Positions 1 to 11,268 of a DNA stretch of 64,000 nt are shown here, piece by piece (within the stretch, counting starts at the first letter, position 1; each line of letters begins with the position of its first letter). A program made the translations under genes and the position numbers. This DNA comes from Reticulitermes speratus (taxonomy: Eukaryota; Arthropoda; Insecta; Blattodea; Rhinotermitidae): assembly GCA_021186555.1 (NCBI GenBank), contig JAJKFL010000008.1, positions 14,873,936 to 14,937,935 on the forward strand. The letters are read 5' to 3'. Under the pieces are notes generated by a model. That model saw only the letters and a list, made by a program, of their open reading frames with translations, had not been told where the DNA came from and did not search any database.

Positions 1-257
1 GCAATCCGAGAGTATTCATTGACATTCAGTAGAAGCGCACCATTTGGAAGCGGTAAAAAGCGTTCAGAAGTAACATATATACACACACACATCGGTTCGT
101 CGCACTCTGAATCTCGGAAAGAAATAATGATGACCGAAAAGTGTAAAACCAAAAGTGTTTAGGCTTAGGAACGAGCGGGAGAAAGACAGAGGCAAGTTGT
201 TGCACTTAAAGAAGCTGTTAGTTGGTAAGATTATATATCGTTGGTGGTTGATGAATG

Positions 258-372
258 ACATATGAGTATGGAGCATTGCTGGAATGATTATGTCAGAAGA
301 CAACAGAAGTTCTCGGAGAAAAACCTGTCCCAGTGCCACTTTGTCCGTCACAAATCCTACATAAACTAGCCT
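258..372 (-). repeat. SINE-D fragment (body only)
   Basis: This segment matches the body of the better SINE-D copies at 37.9 and 46.1 kb: a stretch reading 'gagcattgctggaatgat', then 'ctcggagaaaaacctgtccc' and 'cagtgccactttgtcc'. The tRNA-like head that lies to the right in the full copies is missing, so this is a diverged fragment. Orientation is assigned by comparison with the complete copies. Confidence 0.6.
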
Positions 373-1719
373 GGAAACGACCTAAGGCCTAGGGGCTGAG
401 AGAAAAATTATAAAAAAAAATGTTAAATTTGTTGTTACACGCACGAGTTCAAGTGTAAATCAAGTTCCTTCTCTGTAATTATCAAATTCATGTCACACTC
501 GGGGAAAATCCTAAATAGGCACTGGTTTTAGGATATGGGGAATACCTGTACAGATTGTCTTTTAACAAGCTTCAGGAAAATTGCACTATCGGTTACAGAG
601 CCGTTGAGACGGTTTGTTTAGTGCAGACTCTTCAGAACTTTCACGCATGCCCTTACTGTATACAAATATGTGTCTGTGCGCGAAACGTGATGAGCAAGCA
701 ATATTCCACACTGCAGATCTGTAGTTATGTACGAAAATATATTAACAGTGAAAGGGGAACAACTTTGAAGTCATGACGTTCCGGAATGTGATTACGTGTA
801 GTTTGGCAGATAATTACTAAAGTTTCGAAAAGTCTGCTGCTTCCATATTCAGGGTATAAGGAGAAAGAAAGTAGATTAGAACTAGAACCAAGGTTCAGTA
901 CACTAAATCTTCTTTAAGAATGACTAGGTGAAATATCTGGTTATCGTCTCAACCGTAGATGAAAGAATTTATGTCATTCTCGGGTCGAACTCTACCTTGG
1001 GGCTTGGGAGCTTAGGTCAGGAAAATTCTGGGCTCTCAGACCACAGGGAAAAATTCCGTGATTTAGAAAACACCAGGCCGAAAATTAACATATTTCTTTA
1101 ATACAAAAATTCATAGAAGGGTCCAGAATTCGAAAGGAATTCAGAGCTACGATATCATGCTCACAAACTCCAACATCTTTGAAAAAAAATGCTACAAATT
1201 TATTTAATATGTGAACTACTAAAGTCCATGTTTTTGGAACAGTACATAAAAGCCTCTATTTAAGCCTACCCTTCTCCAACTCGCCAGAACAAACTTCAAT
1301 GAAACAGAAGTAGGCATTAAATCCTAAAATTTGCTATTTTCGTGAGGAAACGGACAACTGGAAGTTTAAAGCCGAAGTGAATATGAGGTCACGGGTAAGG
1401 AACTTTATAATCAAAATGGCAGCGAAGCAACGCCGGTGTACACGTAGAATTCACAGCTCAGAGTTAAAAAGTATGTTGCTCCTCAAAGGTAGTTTTGCTA
1501 CGCTTACTGCAAATTAAACATAAATACAGCTATGTGATGAAAAACAAACATCTGACAAGCTAGTATAAAAACACTGTTGGAATAATGATGTCACAGTCTT
1601 TCGTGTCATCTGCATAGATCGCGAACTGCTGGCTGCGTGGAAAACGGAATTAAAACTGCACTGAAGGTATTAAAGTTAGTAAAGCAGGATAAAGCTCGGT
1701 ATTTCGTCTTTATAAGTAA
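373..1719. other. No gene seen; intergenic
   Basis: AT-rich sequence with frequent stops in all frames. The 73-codon frame near 555-776 lacks any recognisable motif and looks like chance. Positions 990-1080 may be an old repeat, but I cannot assign it. Confidence 0.5.
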
Positions 1720-1980
1720 CTTCACGGAGCGGAGTCCTTCTTGAAAAGCTTACAGTTCCTCGGCTAGTCAAGAAATTCCCCGCATTTTATTGAACCCATA
1801 TGCTCATTACGGCGCTGAAAAGATCCCACTGCTTATCCCTATCCTGTGCCACAACATCCTGTATCATTAAGGTCCATTTTCATATTGTTCTTCCATCCAC
1901 GCCTAGGTCTTCCAAGTAGCCTCTTTATCTTCAGGATTCCCCATTAAAACCTTGTAAGTAGTTCTGTTCCCTCCAGTGCG
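1720..1980 (-). repeat. LINE 3'-end fragment (TTAG-tail LINE)
   Basis: Reads, in the reverse orientation, like the 3' end of the LINE whose coding end is intact at 53.1 kb. Shared landmarks are 'ggagtccttcttgaaaagct', 'agtcaagaaattccccgcat' and 'tccctatcctg'. The right part (1870-1980) extends further into the coding region than most other copies do. It is broken, with no usable reading frame. A SINE-D follows immediately at 1981. Confidence 0.7.
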
Positions 1981-2251
1981 AGGGCCCCGCAGCAGATGCT
2001 ACGGACGCACCGCAGCCTTAAGGCTTATTGTGCAACCCTGTGATGAAGATGATTAATTTTTTTCATTTTTGCGAGTAATGGAGCACTGGTGGAATGAAAC
2101 TGACAGGGGAAAACCAAAGTAATCGGGGAAAAACCTATCCCAGTGCCACTTTGTCCACAACAAACCCCACATGGACTGCACGGGTTCGAACCCAGGCCTT
2201 CGCGGTAGGAAGCCGGCAACTAACAGCCTGAGTCATGGCACGACCTTCCTT
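1981..2251 (-). repeat. SINE-D, near full length
   Basis: A tRNA-derived SINE on the minus strand. The head at the right end contains an A-box-like GCTCAGGCTGTTAG-type segment (2219-2240) and a B box GGGTTCGAACCC (2180-2192). The body carries the family signature 'cagtgccactttgtcc' (2143-2158). The 3' end is 'gggccccgcagcagatg' (1982 onward). It matches 37940-38210 and 46060-46335 over its whole length. I see no clear TSD. Confidence 0.85.
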
Positions 2252-2442
2252 ATTGATTTGATCACCCGAATAATATTTGGTGAAGACTACAGGCCATTAA
2301 GCTCCTCATTATGAAATCTTCTCCAGTCTGCTGTTACTGCTTCCTTTTTACGTCAAAATATTTCACCAGCAACCTGTTCTCAAACGCCTTCAGTCCATGT
2401 TCTTACCTTAATGTGACAGACAAAGTTTCACAGTCATATAAA
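2252..2442. other. No gene seen; short spacer between repeats
   Basis: Sequence between SINE-D and the next LINE fragment. It could be part of the same LINE (an old insertion split by the SINE), but the match is not good enough to assert. Confidence 0.4.
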
Positions 2443-2630
2443 ACAACTAACTAAACTAACTCCCATGGAGCAGAGTCCTTCTTGAGAAGCTAGCAGGTCG
2501 TCACCTAGTCAAGAAATTCCCTGCGTTTTATGGAACCCGAAGGTTCATTACCGCATTCACAAGAGCCCGCCACCTGTCCCTATCCTGAGCCATATCAATC
2601 CAATCTGACCATTCTTCCTATTCACTGTAG
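2443..2630 (-). repeat. LINE 3'-end fragment with TTAG-type tail
   Basis: Starts with the complement of the TTAG-repeat tail ('aaactaactcccatggagca'), then 'gagtccttcttgagaagcta' and 'aagaaattccctgcgtttta'. Next come 'ggaacccgaaggttcattac' and 'gtccctatcctgagcca'. This mirrors the 53.1 kb copy, where the coding end (motif AQDRDR) is readable, so this is a 5'-truncated insertion on the minus strand. Confidence 0.8.
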
Positions 2631-2654
2631 GTGTAGAAGGCTACTGTTGCAACT

Positions 2655-2858
2655 TATCACACTCAATGACACACACACACACACTGGGTAGGACTCCTCT
2701 GGACGAGGGATCAGCCCGTCGCAGAGACCTCTACCTGAAAACACACAACATTCAAAAGAGACAGACATCCATGCCCCCGGCGGGATTCGAACCCGCAATC
2801 CCAGCAAGCGAGCGGCCGCAGACCCACGCCTTAGATCGCGCGACTACCGGGATCGGCC
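2655..2858 (-). repeat. SINE-A, 3'-shortened copy
   Basis: A minus-strand SINE-A with head at the right (GCCGATCCCGGTAGTCGCGC) and B box GGGTTCGAATCCC at 2784-2796. The body signature 'taggactcctctggacgag' lies at about 2690-2708. The 3' part is replaced by a short AC repeat (2669-2683). The reading frames across it (including GFEPAIPASERPQTH) are by-products of the SINE, not a gene. Confidence 0.85.
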
Positions 2859-3091
2859 GAGAAGAACATATTACAACTAATCTGACAAAAACAAGTCCAG
2901 CTATGAAGCCCGTATTTTACAGTGCACTTCTTTGGCCACAATGCTTTGTTTCTTACGAAAGTAGTTGGAATTTAAAGGCAAGGTTATAAACTTTGACAAA
3001 CTTTTCACAGAGTATTTTGACGTAATTTGTTTCTTTTTATAGGAGAGGTTGTTTTCAATGCAGGGGAACAGTAGTTACTATTTCCTACAAT

Positions 3092-3494
3092 TTTTTTTTT
3101 CCTATGGCTCGACAGCCCTATGGGCCTGGGCCTCCTCATTTCGTCGAGGTTTCATGGTCACACACATTAGACACACCACAGTCGGTAGGACTCCTCTGGA
3201 CGAGGGACCAGCTCGTCGCAGAGACCTCTACCTGACAACACACAACACTCACAAGAGACAGACATCCATGCCCCCCGTGGGATTTTTTTTTTCTTGTCTG
3301 GGGATTTTCCCCTTTGATCCATTTTTGTACTGTTTAATCCTTTTGTCCTTCATGCCACTTATGGTCCATACTACTGTCCTTCTACAACAAACACAACACA
3401 AACATCCATGCCCCCGGTGGGATTCGAACCCACGATCCTAGTAAGCGAGCGGCCGAAGACCCACGCCTTAGAACGCACGGCCACTGGGATCGGC
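3092..3494 (-). repeat. SINE-A, composite copy with 11 bp TSD
   Basis: Full-length SINE-A on the minus strand, bounded by a perfect duplication TTTCCTACAAT (3081-3091 and 3495-3505). The tail reads as poly-T at the left end and the tRNA-like head (GATCCCAGTGGCC) is at the right. It is longer than other copies because about 117 bp interrupts the body at 3285-3401, flanked by two copies of a 23 bp SINE-A segment (see the nested feature). Confidence 0.9.
3285..3401 (-). mobile_element. Small poly-A insertion inside SINE-A
   Basis: The interrupting segment is flanked by 3262-3284 and 3402-3424, two 23 bp copies of the same SINE-A sequence with one mismatch. Read on the minus strand it ends in a run of nine or more A directly against the duplication. 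That is the layout of a poly-A retroinsertion with a long TSD. The alternative is template switching between two SINE RNAs that share the tRNA head but have different tails. The 117 bp sequence itself is not one I recognise. Confidence 0.55.
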
Positions 3495-3505
3495 TTTCCT
3501 ACAAT

Positions 3506-4790
3506 CTATGTGCCTGTGTTACGTACAACTGTTAGAATAAACGCGATTATTTCCCTGAAAAACATTGTTTGGCCTGGGTAAAGATGTTGTTTACTGTGAG
3601 GTCCGAATGGAATATTTGGCTCACTTCCCTCCGTCAGAAGGGAATTAAAGGAATTCGAGTAGCATTCAAAGCCTGTTTTATTTTCGTACATACAGATATC
3701 TGTTTCTACAGATTAGGAGGTATATATATAGTGCCCACCATTCTTTTAGGTGCTGCCAACATAAGTCTGGGGTAAATTTGGAACGACTTTGGTTTTCTTT
3801 TACAACCCGTATGACATTACAATTTGTGTATCTGTAATTCTGCAGTGTCCGTTTGCAGAGGCCATAGAACGAAACACGATCACTTGAATAATAAAACTGC
3901 CGGCTTCAAGTTCCAGTTGCTGGTTCAACATGTGAGCAGTACATCCACTGACTTACATTTATTCTTCATTTTCCTTCTTTTTTCAGCGAAATATTCTTCT
4001 ACAATACACCAGCAATACGACGGTATGATTCAGGCACTACAGGCGTACACAGAAATCCAGAACTTGGTATTCCTTCCGTACGTACTTTAAAATAAGGGGC
4101 AGAAACTGGAGTGGGGGGGCGTACACTCGCGTCGATATTGTGGTGCCAACAAACTGTAAGCGTGTTTCTACATATGAAAACCGGTAAGTAAACGTTGCTA
4201 CGCTATCATACTTAATGTGTCAGTCCAAATGCAGTTATCTTTACAGAACTTTTCAAACTGGTTAGGTTACGTATTTTCATTTAAGTAGGATATATCATTA
4301 TTGGCTTTCTGTATAAGATTTCTTCACCAAATTCAGTAACACTGTTGCGAACCGATGCTAAAAATTTTCCGCCGTTATACGATGAGGTGTTAAGCTACTC
4401 CACTTCACCACTCTGCAGAACACTTCACCACAAATCGCTGAATTTCAGCACAGAAATGTTTTGCCCCACTGCAGCGAATCTCAGAAGCTAATGACATGTT
4501 GACACCAATCTCGTGCCCTACTGTGCCGTGTCACGTACAGAAATATCAGGCACTTCTCCTTGTTCCTCCTGGGTGGCAGTCGACGGTGCAAACTGAACTT
4601 AAATATATTTTGGAAATTAATTTGAAAACTATTATCAATATTATTATCATTTCCACTAATCTTAATGCATCCGTCTTTTGTAGTATGATCCAAGTGTTAA
4701 AAATCAAATCGATATTTGCAACACGTCTAAATTTTAAAAATTCTAATTCGCTCCCACATTTTTGTAATAAGAAACCAATGGGAAGAGTTC
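3506..4790. other. No gene seen; intergenic
   Basis: AT-rich, no recognisable coding or repeat family. The open frames here (up to 88 codons) are short, start at arbitrary ATGs and show no protein motif. Confidence 0.5.
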
Positions 4791-4895
4791 TTTCATATGG
4801 AAAACCGAACAGTGTATTTTGGTATATAGGTAGGCCCACAAGTGTTTCAGAGGAACAAGATGCTTCCATCTTTAGACAACTTAACATATTCATAG
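4791..4895 (-). repeat. Decayed Penelope-like/hammerhead-type repeat fragment
   Basis: On the minus strand it reads CTAAAGATGGAAGCATCTTG, then a run ending CTGAAACACTTGTGGGC. This parallels the CTGAAGATGGAAGCAGTATT...CCGAAACAGTGG order of the 57.4 kb repeat. The core is mutated and no helix I closes, so this is a fossil relative of the fold-back repeats described below. Confidence 0.4.
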
Positions 4896-6658
4896 TTACT
4901 CATGATAATTCAAACCTCACAAAACAGTATTTGATTCGTAATAATGTCTGTTTCTGACAGTTTCTCTTAATGTTGAAACCGAGACGGTGACTGACAATTC
5001 ACGCTACCATGTTAATCTCATATGAGCAAATCAAACTGAAAGTCCTGGTTTTACGATACAAATGTCAAATATTACCCAGTTTCGTCATATACTTCACTTT
5101 ATTTTGTATAACCCGCTAAATTAGTCACGAAATTGTGTGTTTGGCTGTTAATTTCAGCGTTTCACTGTGGGGTCATCTATGGATAAACGGTAAAACTCAT
5201 TGCAGAACGAGTAACTAATTTAGTGGCAAAATTTACGAAATAAGTTACGTCACGAGGCTGGGAAAGTTTACCCTAGTACACGATTGGACAGCACTGTGCG
5301 TTAACAGGATTACTGTGTTGACTATTACCGCAAAATGAAGAGGATTTTGTGGGAGATTTCAGTATAGCCCACAGAGAAAACAAGTCTGTACCAAACCAGA
5401 CTGACTAAACAGTGCATATGTGGATATAAAGAGCTGCTCTTGGCAAGAGCTTAGAAAGCGCGTGCCACTTAATTACTCCATAACTCACTCCAATCCCTTG
5501 CAACTCCCTTTTATCCCTTAAACATAAGGTTTGATAACCTGACCGACAGATGCAGGTGGGAATATGAGGGATAATGATGTAAATAACGAAATAATTTGAT
5601 GTTTAATAAATTCCTCGTCACTTGTGAAACCCAAACCGTGTTTAATACAGCACACCACTGGACCACAGCTTTATTCAAAACCCGGTCAGTTTATTTGTGA
5701 TCCAATTAAAGTAAGCTGAGCAACAGATGACATTATTCAAATTCTGTAACTGAATTTATACCAGGTCATTTACTGCAAATGTTAACAACCTTCTCGCCTA
5801 ATTTTTTATACGAGCAACAGGGCGATATGTGACACAGGGACAAGGACTCTGTTCATTTACAAACCACATTTCTTCGTCTTCTGTTTGTTCCTGATGCTTC
5901 CCCTTAGCAAGGCGCCAAAGAACACTTTTACACTCAGAATTCAGTTTCATGAACCATTTCTCTAAACGCTTGATTTACAATCTCTCTACCTCTCTACCTC
6001 TCTCCTCCTGAAAACCATTTTCACTTTTCCTTTTATACGTTAAGAAATATGGAGAAAAATATTGTTCTACGAATATAAATTATCTTTCGCACTCAGGACG
6101 GAAATTTACCTCCTGTCTTCACCTACGGCACGCTGAATTTATGCAGTTTCCTTTAGAGTGCGCTAAGCGTTCGGAGTGACCGATATATCGTGTTTCCGCA
6201 CGGATGGATACAAAACTTGCATATCGGGCCGGTTATATAATTGTTCATGAAAATGCAGCATATGTCTCCGTGTAGCAGTGCCTTGTGTAATTCTATACAA
6301 CAACGGAATGAAAAGTAAAGTGGCCTGATCTATACAGTTCTACATTTCGGTAGGAAAGAGAAGAAAGCCAGACAAACCTCAGTAACTCGAGTCATTGCTT
6401 AAGAACATGCAGTAAATGGATCGACGTAACTCTGCCTCTGATATCCTCCGCTACAAACCTGAAGTGACACTTTACGTACACCATGGATAAATAAATAAAT
6501 AACTTACGCATGACTAGAGTGAACCAAATAACCTATAGGCCTAGTTACCACTGCAGTTTACGTATAAAAACCAGAGTCTTATGCGGTAACACGCCGTTAT
6601 ATAGGTAACTAATTACCAAAGTTCCGGTGGAGCTGGCAGCCTCCGTTTTCCCAGCAGT
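4896..6658. other. No gene seen; intergenic
   Basis: No repeat family or coding motif recognised. A short CT-rich microsatellite-like run lies near 5983-6008. Confidence 0.5.
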
Positions 6659-6864
6659 CCAAGGACGGTTTGTCGCCCTCGGTGGACTAGTGGTTAGCGT
6701 GCTCGCCACTGGACCCAAGGTTTGCGGGTTCAATCCCGGCCGAGGTCGATGGATTTTTAAGGGTGATAAAAATCCGTAGCACAACTTCCTTCGGAGGGGA
6801 AGATTTACGGCATGTAAAAGAAGGAGCGACAGGAAGTAACTAGCTAACTAACCAAGGACGGTTT
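6659..6864 (+). repeat. SINE-E, tRNA-headed, 13 bp TSD
   Basis: The element body 6672-6851 is flanked by a perfect duplication CCAAGGACGGTTT (6659-6671 and 6852-6864). The head contains an A-box-like TGGACTAGTGGTTAGCG and a B box GGGTTCAATCCC (about 6725-6736), arranged as in a tRNA gene. It is followed by a body of about 110 bp and a tail of short CTAA/TAGC repeats. It is the only clear copy of this group in the window. Confidence 0.85.
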
Positions 6865-6921
6865 ACATCTCTTACTCTTTTTTCACAAAACTCACGATAT
6901 CCATTTCCTTTGCTTTCCCTT

Positions 6922-7105
6922 TACAGGCGATTAGTTGCCGGCGTCTTACCGCGGAAGACCGGGTTAAATCCCAGGCCAGCCCACGTGGGCTTTGTATGGT
7001 AGAAAATGGCACAGGGATATATTTTCTCCGAGTACTTCGGGGTTTCCCCCACCAGTAACATCCCAGCAATTCGCCACACCCCTATTTCGATCATCTACCA
7101 CCGAC
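6922..7105 (+). repeat. SINE-D, diverged + strand copy
   Basis: The head 'gcgattagttgccggcgtct' with a B-box relic GGGTTAAATCCC (6961-6972) is followed by 'tctccgagtacttcgg' and 'ggtttcccccaccagtaaca'. These correspond in order to the reverse complement of the minus-strand SINE-D copies. The copy has lost its 3' end. Confidence 0.65.
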
Positions 7106-8320
7106 GGTGTACAATAATCTTAGCAAGTGACAGCGTCGTTACATAAAACACTTCTTCACTTTATGTATCCTACTGTGTCTCTGCAGGATATGATTACTGC
7201 CAACGATTTACTCGGAAATGTGCATTCCTGGATACATGATAATCGATACCTTCGCGTAGCCACTAAAAATACTTCACTGCGTAAATCCGTTTATAGCTAG
7301 AGTCGAGGGTTTGTTTGTGTAATGCATTTTATTGCAGACTTAAAGTGCCCAGTAGGTTATGTGATGTTCAACTTTACAACTGAAATGGCTTTAGATTTGT
7401 GAATTTGTTTTTCTATACGTTTTGTCAGATTTAACGTATAACCACTACCACCAACCCACGTTTCTCAATCCCTCTGAATGTAAGGGATAACAAACAGAGG
7501 AGTTCTGTAATAAAGCTTTCTAGATTTCCCTCTGGATTTCGTTAAATGTCGTCTCGTCTCAATTTTTTATGAGAGAAATTAAATCATAACTCATGCATAA
7601 GTTTGTCAGGTTCTTTTATCTTCTACGAAACAAGTTTCTTTAGTTAATCTCAGTGCAAGATGAAAATGATGAACAAATATTTTCAGGACTGGTTGATAAT
7701 GCAATTAAAACATTTCTATAATAAATGGCGCAAATGGGTGACTCAAGTGTTTTGTTTCAAGGAGTATTTGTTGAGAATTTAAAGATAAAACATAAGAGCG
7801 CAAATGTGAAAGTGAAAGGTCACTTGATAAATAAAAAGACACACACCCGATATTTATTTGTTGGGTCAGTATACACTACGTCACGAGTTTCCAAGGTCAC
7901 ATCTTGCCAAAATTAGTTAACATCCGGAGGTTTGAATCGTTACTAGAAAGTGATCAAATTTTTTTAAGATAAATCAAGTAACAGGATAATGAAGAACTTC
8001 ATCAATAATATTGTTCAAAGAATGCTATCAGGTAATGAACCCGTGGAAACTGGAAACAAAAATAATCTGTTTTAAGAAACATTCGTGCTACATTCCCCTC
8101 CCTTCTCTGCCTCCTATGTTTATCACACAATAATATACGTGAAGAGTAAAATTATGAAGCTGTTGATCTTCCTTCCAAAAAGTCCGTCCTCATATTATTT
8201 AGTCCCTCTTCGACTCAACTGTCCCCTTCAGCGCTTTGTTCTCATAGGGACTAGGCTCCTCTTCAGTTCGAAACACTCTCTGGCTTCTTAGAGTGAACTT
8301 TCGTCAGTCCCACGTACGAC
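7106..8320. other. No gene seen; intergenic
   Basis: AT-rich sequence. A 63-codon frame at 7725-7916 has no recognisable motif and no splice or promoter context, so I do not call it. Confidence 0.5.
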
Positions 8321-8324
8321 CCTT

Positions 8325-8450
8325 AGAATGGTGGACTATATTTTAAGCGTGTTCGCAAAGCAATGCCAAAAGCAAAGCTTCGCCATGTCTGTTCGTCCGT
8401 CTATCCGTCCGCATAAAACATCTCGGCTTCCACCGCGCGGATTTTCGCAA
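8325..8450 (+). repeat. Uncharacterised repeat with GTCCGTC motif
   Basis: Contains 'tgttcgtccgtctatccgtc' after 'gcgtgttcgcaaagc'. A similar pairing of a GCGTTCGC-type motif with a run of CGGACGGAC appears inverted at 9616-9914. This suggests two members of one transposon-derived family, whose type I cannot name. Confidence 0.35.
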
Positions 8451-8682
8451 AAAATAATATTGGCTATTTTTACTAAAATTCCTCTACATCTTCATAGTTT
8501 CTTAAATTCGGACAGAAATAGCAAATACTTTACACGACGGTATATAAGCAGTAACGACTACTCTTTTACTCACATAACCACTGTTCTAAGGTTACTATGG
8601 TTACCTTGTTTATTAATGTTACCATTTTTCCTATGACAATTATGGCTACGCAAAAGCGCCAGAATCTTATCACTCTGCGGAT

Positions 8683-8873
8683 AATTTCTAACTTGAAATC
8701 TGTGGTCTTCTGGGTAATTACACGGCGTCGTGTGGTAATTATTTACCGACGTTTCGGGACAACGTGTCGGTCCCATTTTCACGGGTCAAGATTCCTAGTA
8801 GGAATTAATTACCCAGAAGACCACATATTTCATCAACATCGCGGCGGAAGCCTGAAATCAAATTTCTAACTTG
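8683..8873 (-). mobile_element. Fold-back element, group B (hammerhead-like), 13 bp TSD
   Basis: Bounded by a perfect duplication AATTTCTAACTTG (8683-8695 and 8861-8873). Inside, an arm (TGTGGTCTTCTGGGTAATTA, 8701-8720) is repeated inverted at about 8806-8826. On the minus strand a hammerhead-like order is seen: TGAAAA, then a helix-II stem GGGAC...GTCCC (8770-8774 with 8756-8760). GAAACGTC follows (8748-8755). The first box is mutated from CTGANGA. The tail 'gcggcggaagcctgaaat' recurs inverted at 60.16 kb. Confidence 0.7.
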
Positions 8874-9600
8874 TTTGTCAACTTTCTCGAACTGCTTACA
8901 AAATATAATCAGCTTAACTTTCAACAAAATTTAGCTTCAAAGTGAAATCAAGAAAAACAAATTCCAAATAACTCCAAATAAATATTACAGCTTCATTTAT
9001 ATATGTCTTGTGTCATCGGCCATAAAAACAATTTCCAATCCCCCGTCAATACGGACACAAAGTGAACAACTTCCCACAAAAGCCAACTTTACCACTCTAC
9101 TTTATTGGGGCTGCCTGCCTGATCATCATTTTCTATCAAAGGCTTCATCTCCCCACACTGCGATTAGTTTTATGACTCCCTCGCTTTATGGCTTAGTTGC
9201 GTGATTGCCACACACACACTTGTCGAAGCGTGTGGCACCGTGAGTCACCAAAAATGGAGTACTGAGCGACAGAAAATGGGGAAGGAGAGAAGGATGTAAA
9301 AGTCAGAGAGCAAGAGAAAGACGGAGTACGGGTGTAACAATAATTACGATCGAGTCTGGACATAACCAAGAAATACAAAGAATAGGAAACTGAACGTGAA
9401 AAGATAAAAAAGGTTAAGATAAAATTAAGTGAGAGGCACTAAAATTAAGACAGTGAAAAATAAAATGCAGGAAAAGGAAGAGAGGATAAGTGATAAAAAG
9501 CTTTGACCCAAACGGGGAGGGAGAATGAACAGATGCTTACTCCGGTAGCAAGAGATGAATGACAGTCGGAGAAAATGTAAAGAAGATAGGCAATGTACGT
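8874..9600. other. No gene seen; intergenic
   Basis: No recognisable coding or repeat motif. Purine-rich from about 9240 to 9500. Confidence 0.5.
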
Positions 9601-9615
9601 ATAACTAACATTATA

Positions 9616-9914
9616 GCGCGTTCGCGTAATATTTATACCTCCCCAGCTATCCTAAAAGCCTGATACCATTTCGCTGGAATAGAGCACTTTTATGGAGACT
9701 TAATGTCGCCGGAAACCATTAAACTTCACTAGGCCAGTACGTAAATTGCCCGATATTTTGGTCCAGTTGTAACCAAACTTGGCTTTTCTCAACAGGTTTT
9801 AACAGAAGTCAACAATGTCAAATTTCAAGGAAATCCGACCAGCGCTGATGCATGCGGACAGACGGACGGACCTGACGAATCTAACACACGCTTATTGTGA
9901 CTATGCGAACGCAC
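9616..9914. repeat. Possible non-autonomous repeat with inverted GCGTTCGC ends
   Basis: The ends read GCGCGTTCGCGTAAT at the left and the approximate inverse ATGCGAACGC at the right, about 290 bp apart. A 'gacagacggacggacc' block lies near the right end. Short terminal inverted repeats fit a small DNA transposon, but I find no convincing target duplication and no transposase. Confidence 0.35.
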
Positions 9915-10496
9915 ATAAAAGCTAACAAAATTATAATTTCAAGGTAAGGAAATCACACACAGGGCGACGTGGCACGCAGTCAGTGTACACGAGGAGATAT
10001 CCATTTGTTAATAAAATATTCCCAGGAAATTAAAATACGGCAATAAAGTTGAGGTACGTTTGGTATACTTTGCATTGGCAGAGGGGCAAACCAGATGTCT
10101 TTGATGTGGGTAACTTGAAAACATCGCGCGACCAGCCAAGCCACACGTTATGCGTGCAACAGGGGCATACGTATGGCAGGTAGTATATCAATAATTGTGT
10201 TTTATCGGTTAATTATGTTACATCACAAAAACAACACCAACAACAATAACACAATAACGTCGACTCTGACCCACACATAACATTAGCGGATGCAGAAGTA
10301 TTAATAAACTGTTCTTTAATTAACGTACTAAAGTTCAGTGGTAATTGTATGTACCAACTGCTGAAACGTTAAGAAACTCTGCTTTATACCGCACAGAGAA
10401 GTTATTTGTTTCGTACGATTGTCACAATAAACAGCGACTATTTCCCTAAACAGCAGATTAGTCTTTGTAACTGAAACAGTATTTTCTCTTTGATGT
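9915..10496. other. No gene seen; intergenic
   Basis: AT-rich, with no recognisable gene or repeat family. Confidence 0.5.
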
Positions 10497-10769
10497 AGGA
10501 ACTGAATTCTTTTCTATGCCGCAACAGCCCTTAGTGGGTCAGGGCCTCCTCATTATCGAGGCTTCACGATCACACTCAGACACACCACACTCGTTAGGAC
10601 TCCTCTGGACGAGTTATCAGCCCGACGCAGAGACCTCTACCTGACAACACACGAAATTCAGAACAGACATCCATGCCCCCGGTGGGATTCGAACCCACAA
10701 TCTCAGCAAGCGAGCGACCGTAGACCCACGCCTTAGACCGCGCGGCCACTGGATCGGCAGGAATTGAAT
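10497..10769 (-). repeat. SINE-A with near-perfect TSD
   Basis: Minus-strand SINE-A flanked by AGGAACTGAAT (10497-10507) and AGGAATTGAAT (10759-10769), one mismatch. The B box GGGTTCGAATCCC lies at 10684-10696 and the tRNA-Leu/Ser-like head (GTGGCCGCGCGGTCTAAGGC) near 10729-10750. The body has a small deletion near 10650 relative to the 56.5 kb copy. The 61-codon frames here are SINE by-products. Confidence 0.9.
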
Positions 10770-11260
10770 ATTTATACAAAATTTAGATGTTTCATTATTC
10801 AAACTTTTAACAGGAGAATGCTATTTTATTCTGACGAAAAGAAAGATACTTTATGTAAGACAGAAGTCAAAAGTCAGAAAAATACTGACAAAGACAGATA
10901 GATACCAATGGGTAAGAAACAAACCATATAAAGCACAGAAATAAACAAAGAATGGAAATAGTAAATAAATAAAATAAAGAATAAAAGGAAGGTACAAAAC
11001 AAAGGAACAAGAAAGTGATAAGAGAGTAAAATGTAAGAAAGAAGAAAATTAAATGTAGGAAACAGATTAGCGCTCAGTCATGAGAGTGTTTCAGAGTAAA
11101 ACTTTTCCAGTATAAGCTCGACATTCTCAAAAGCAGCGTTATTAGCCAGGTTTTACAAATGTGGTAAAACTGAGCACTGCACTGCACTTGATCCTAAGTA
11201 CTGTCATTCATAAATACTTATAACCCCCATATGTTGTAACGTGAGATATGTGCAAACGAG
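10770..11260. other. No gene seen; A-rich intergenic
   Basis: A-rich sequence (10860-11060 especially), with no gene or repeat family recognised. Confidence 0.5.
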
Positions 11261-11268
11261 GTGTACTT

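Noticed and set aside
2666..2989. 107-codon frame containing GFEPAIPASERPQTH
   Set aside because: The peptide is the translation of SINE-A and recurs at every SINE-A copy, so it is not a gene.
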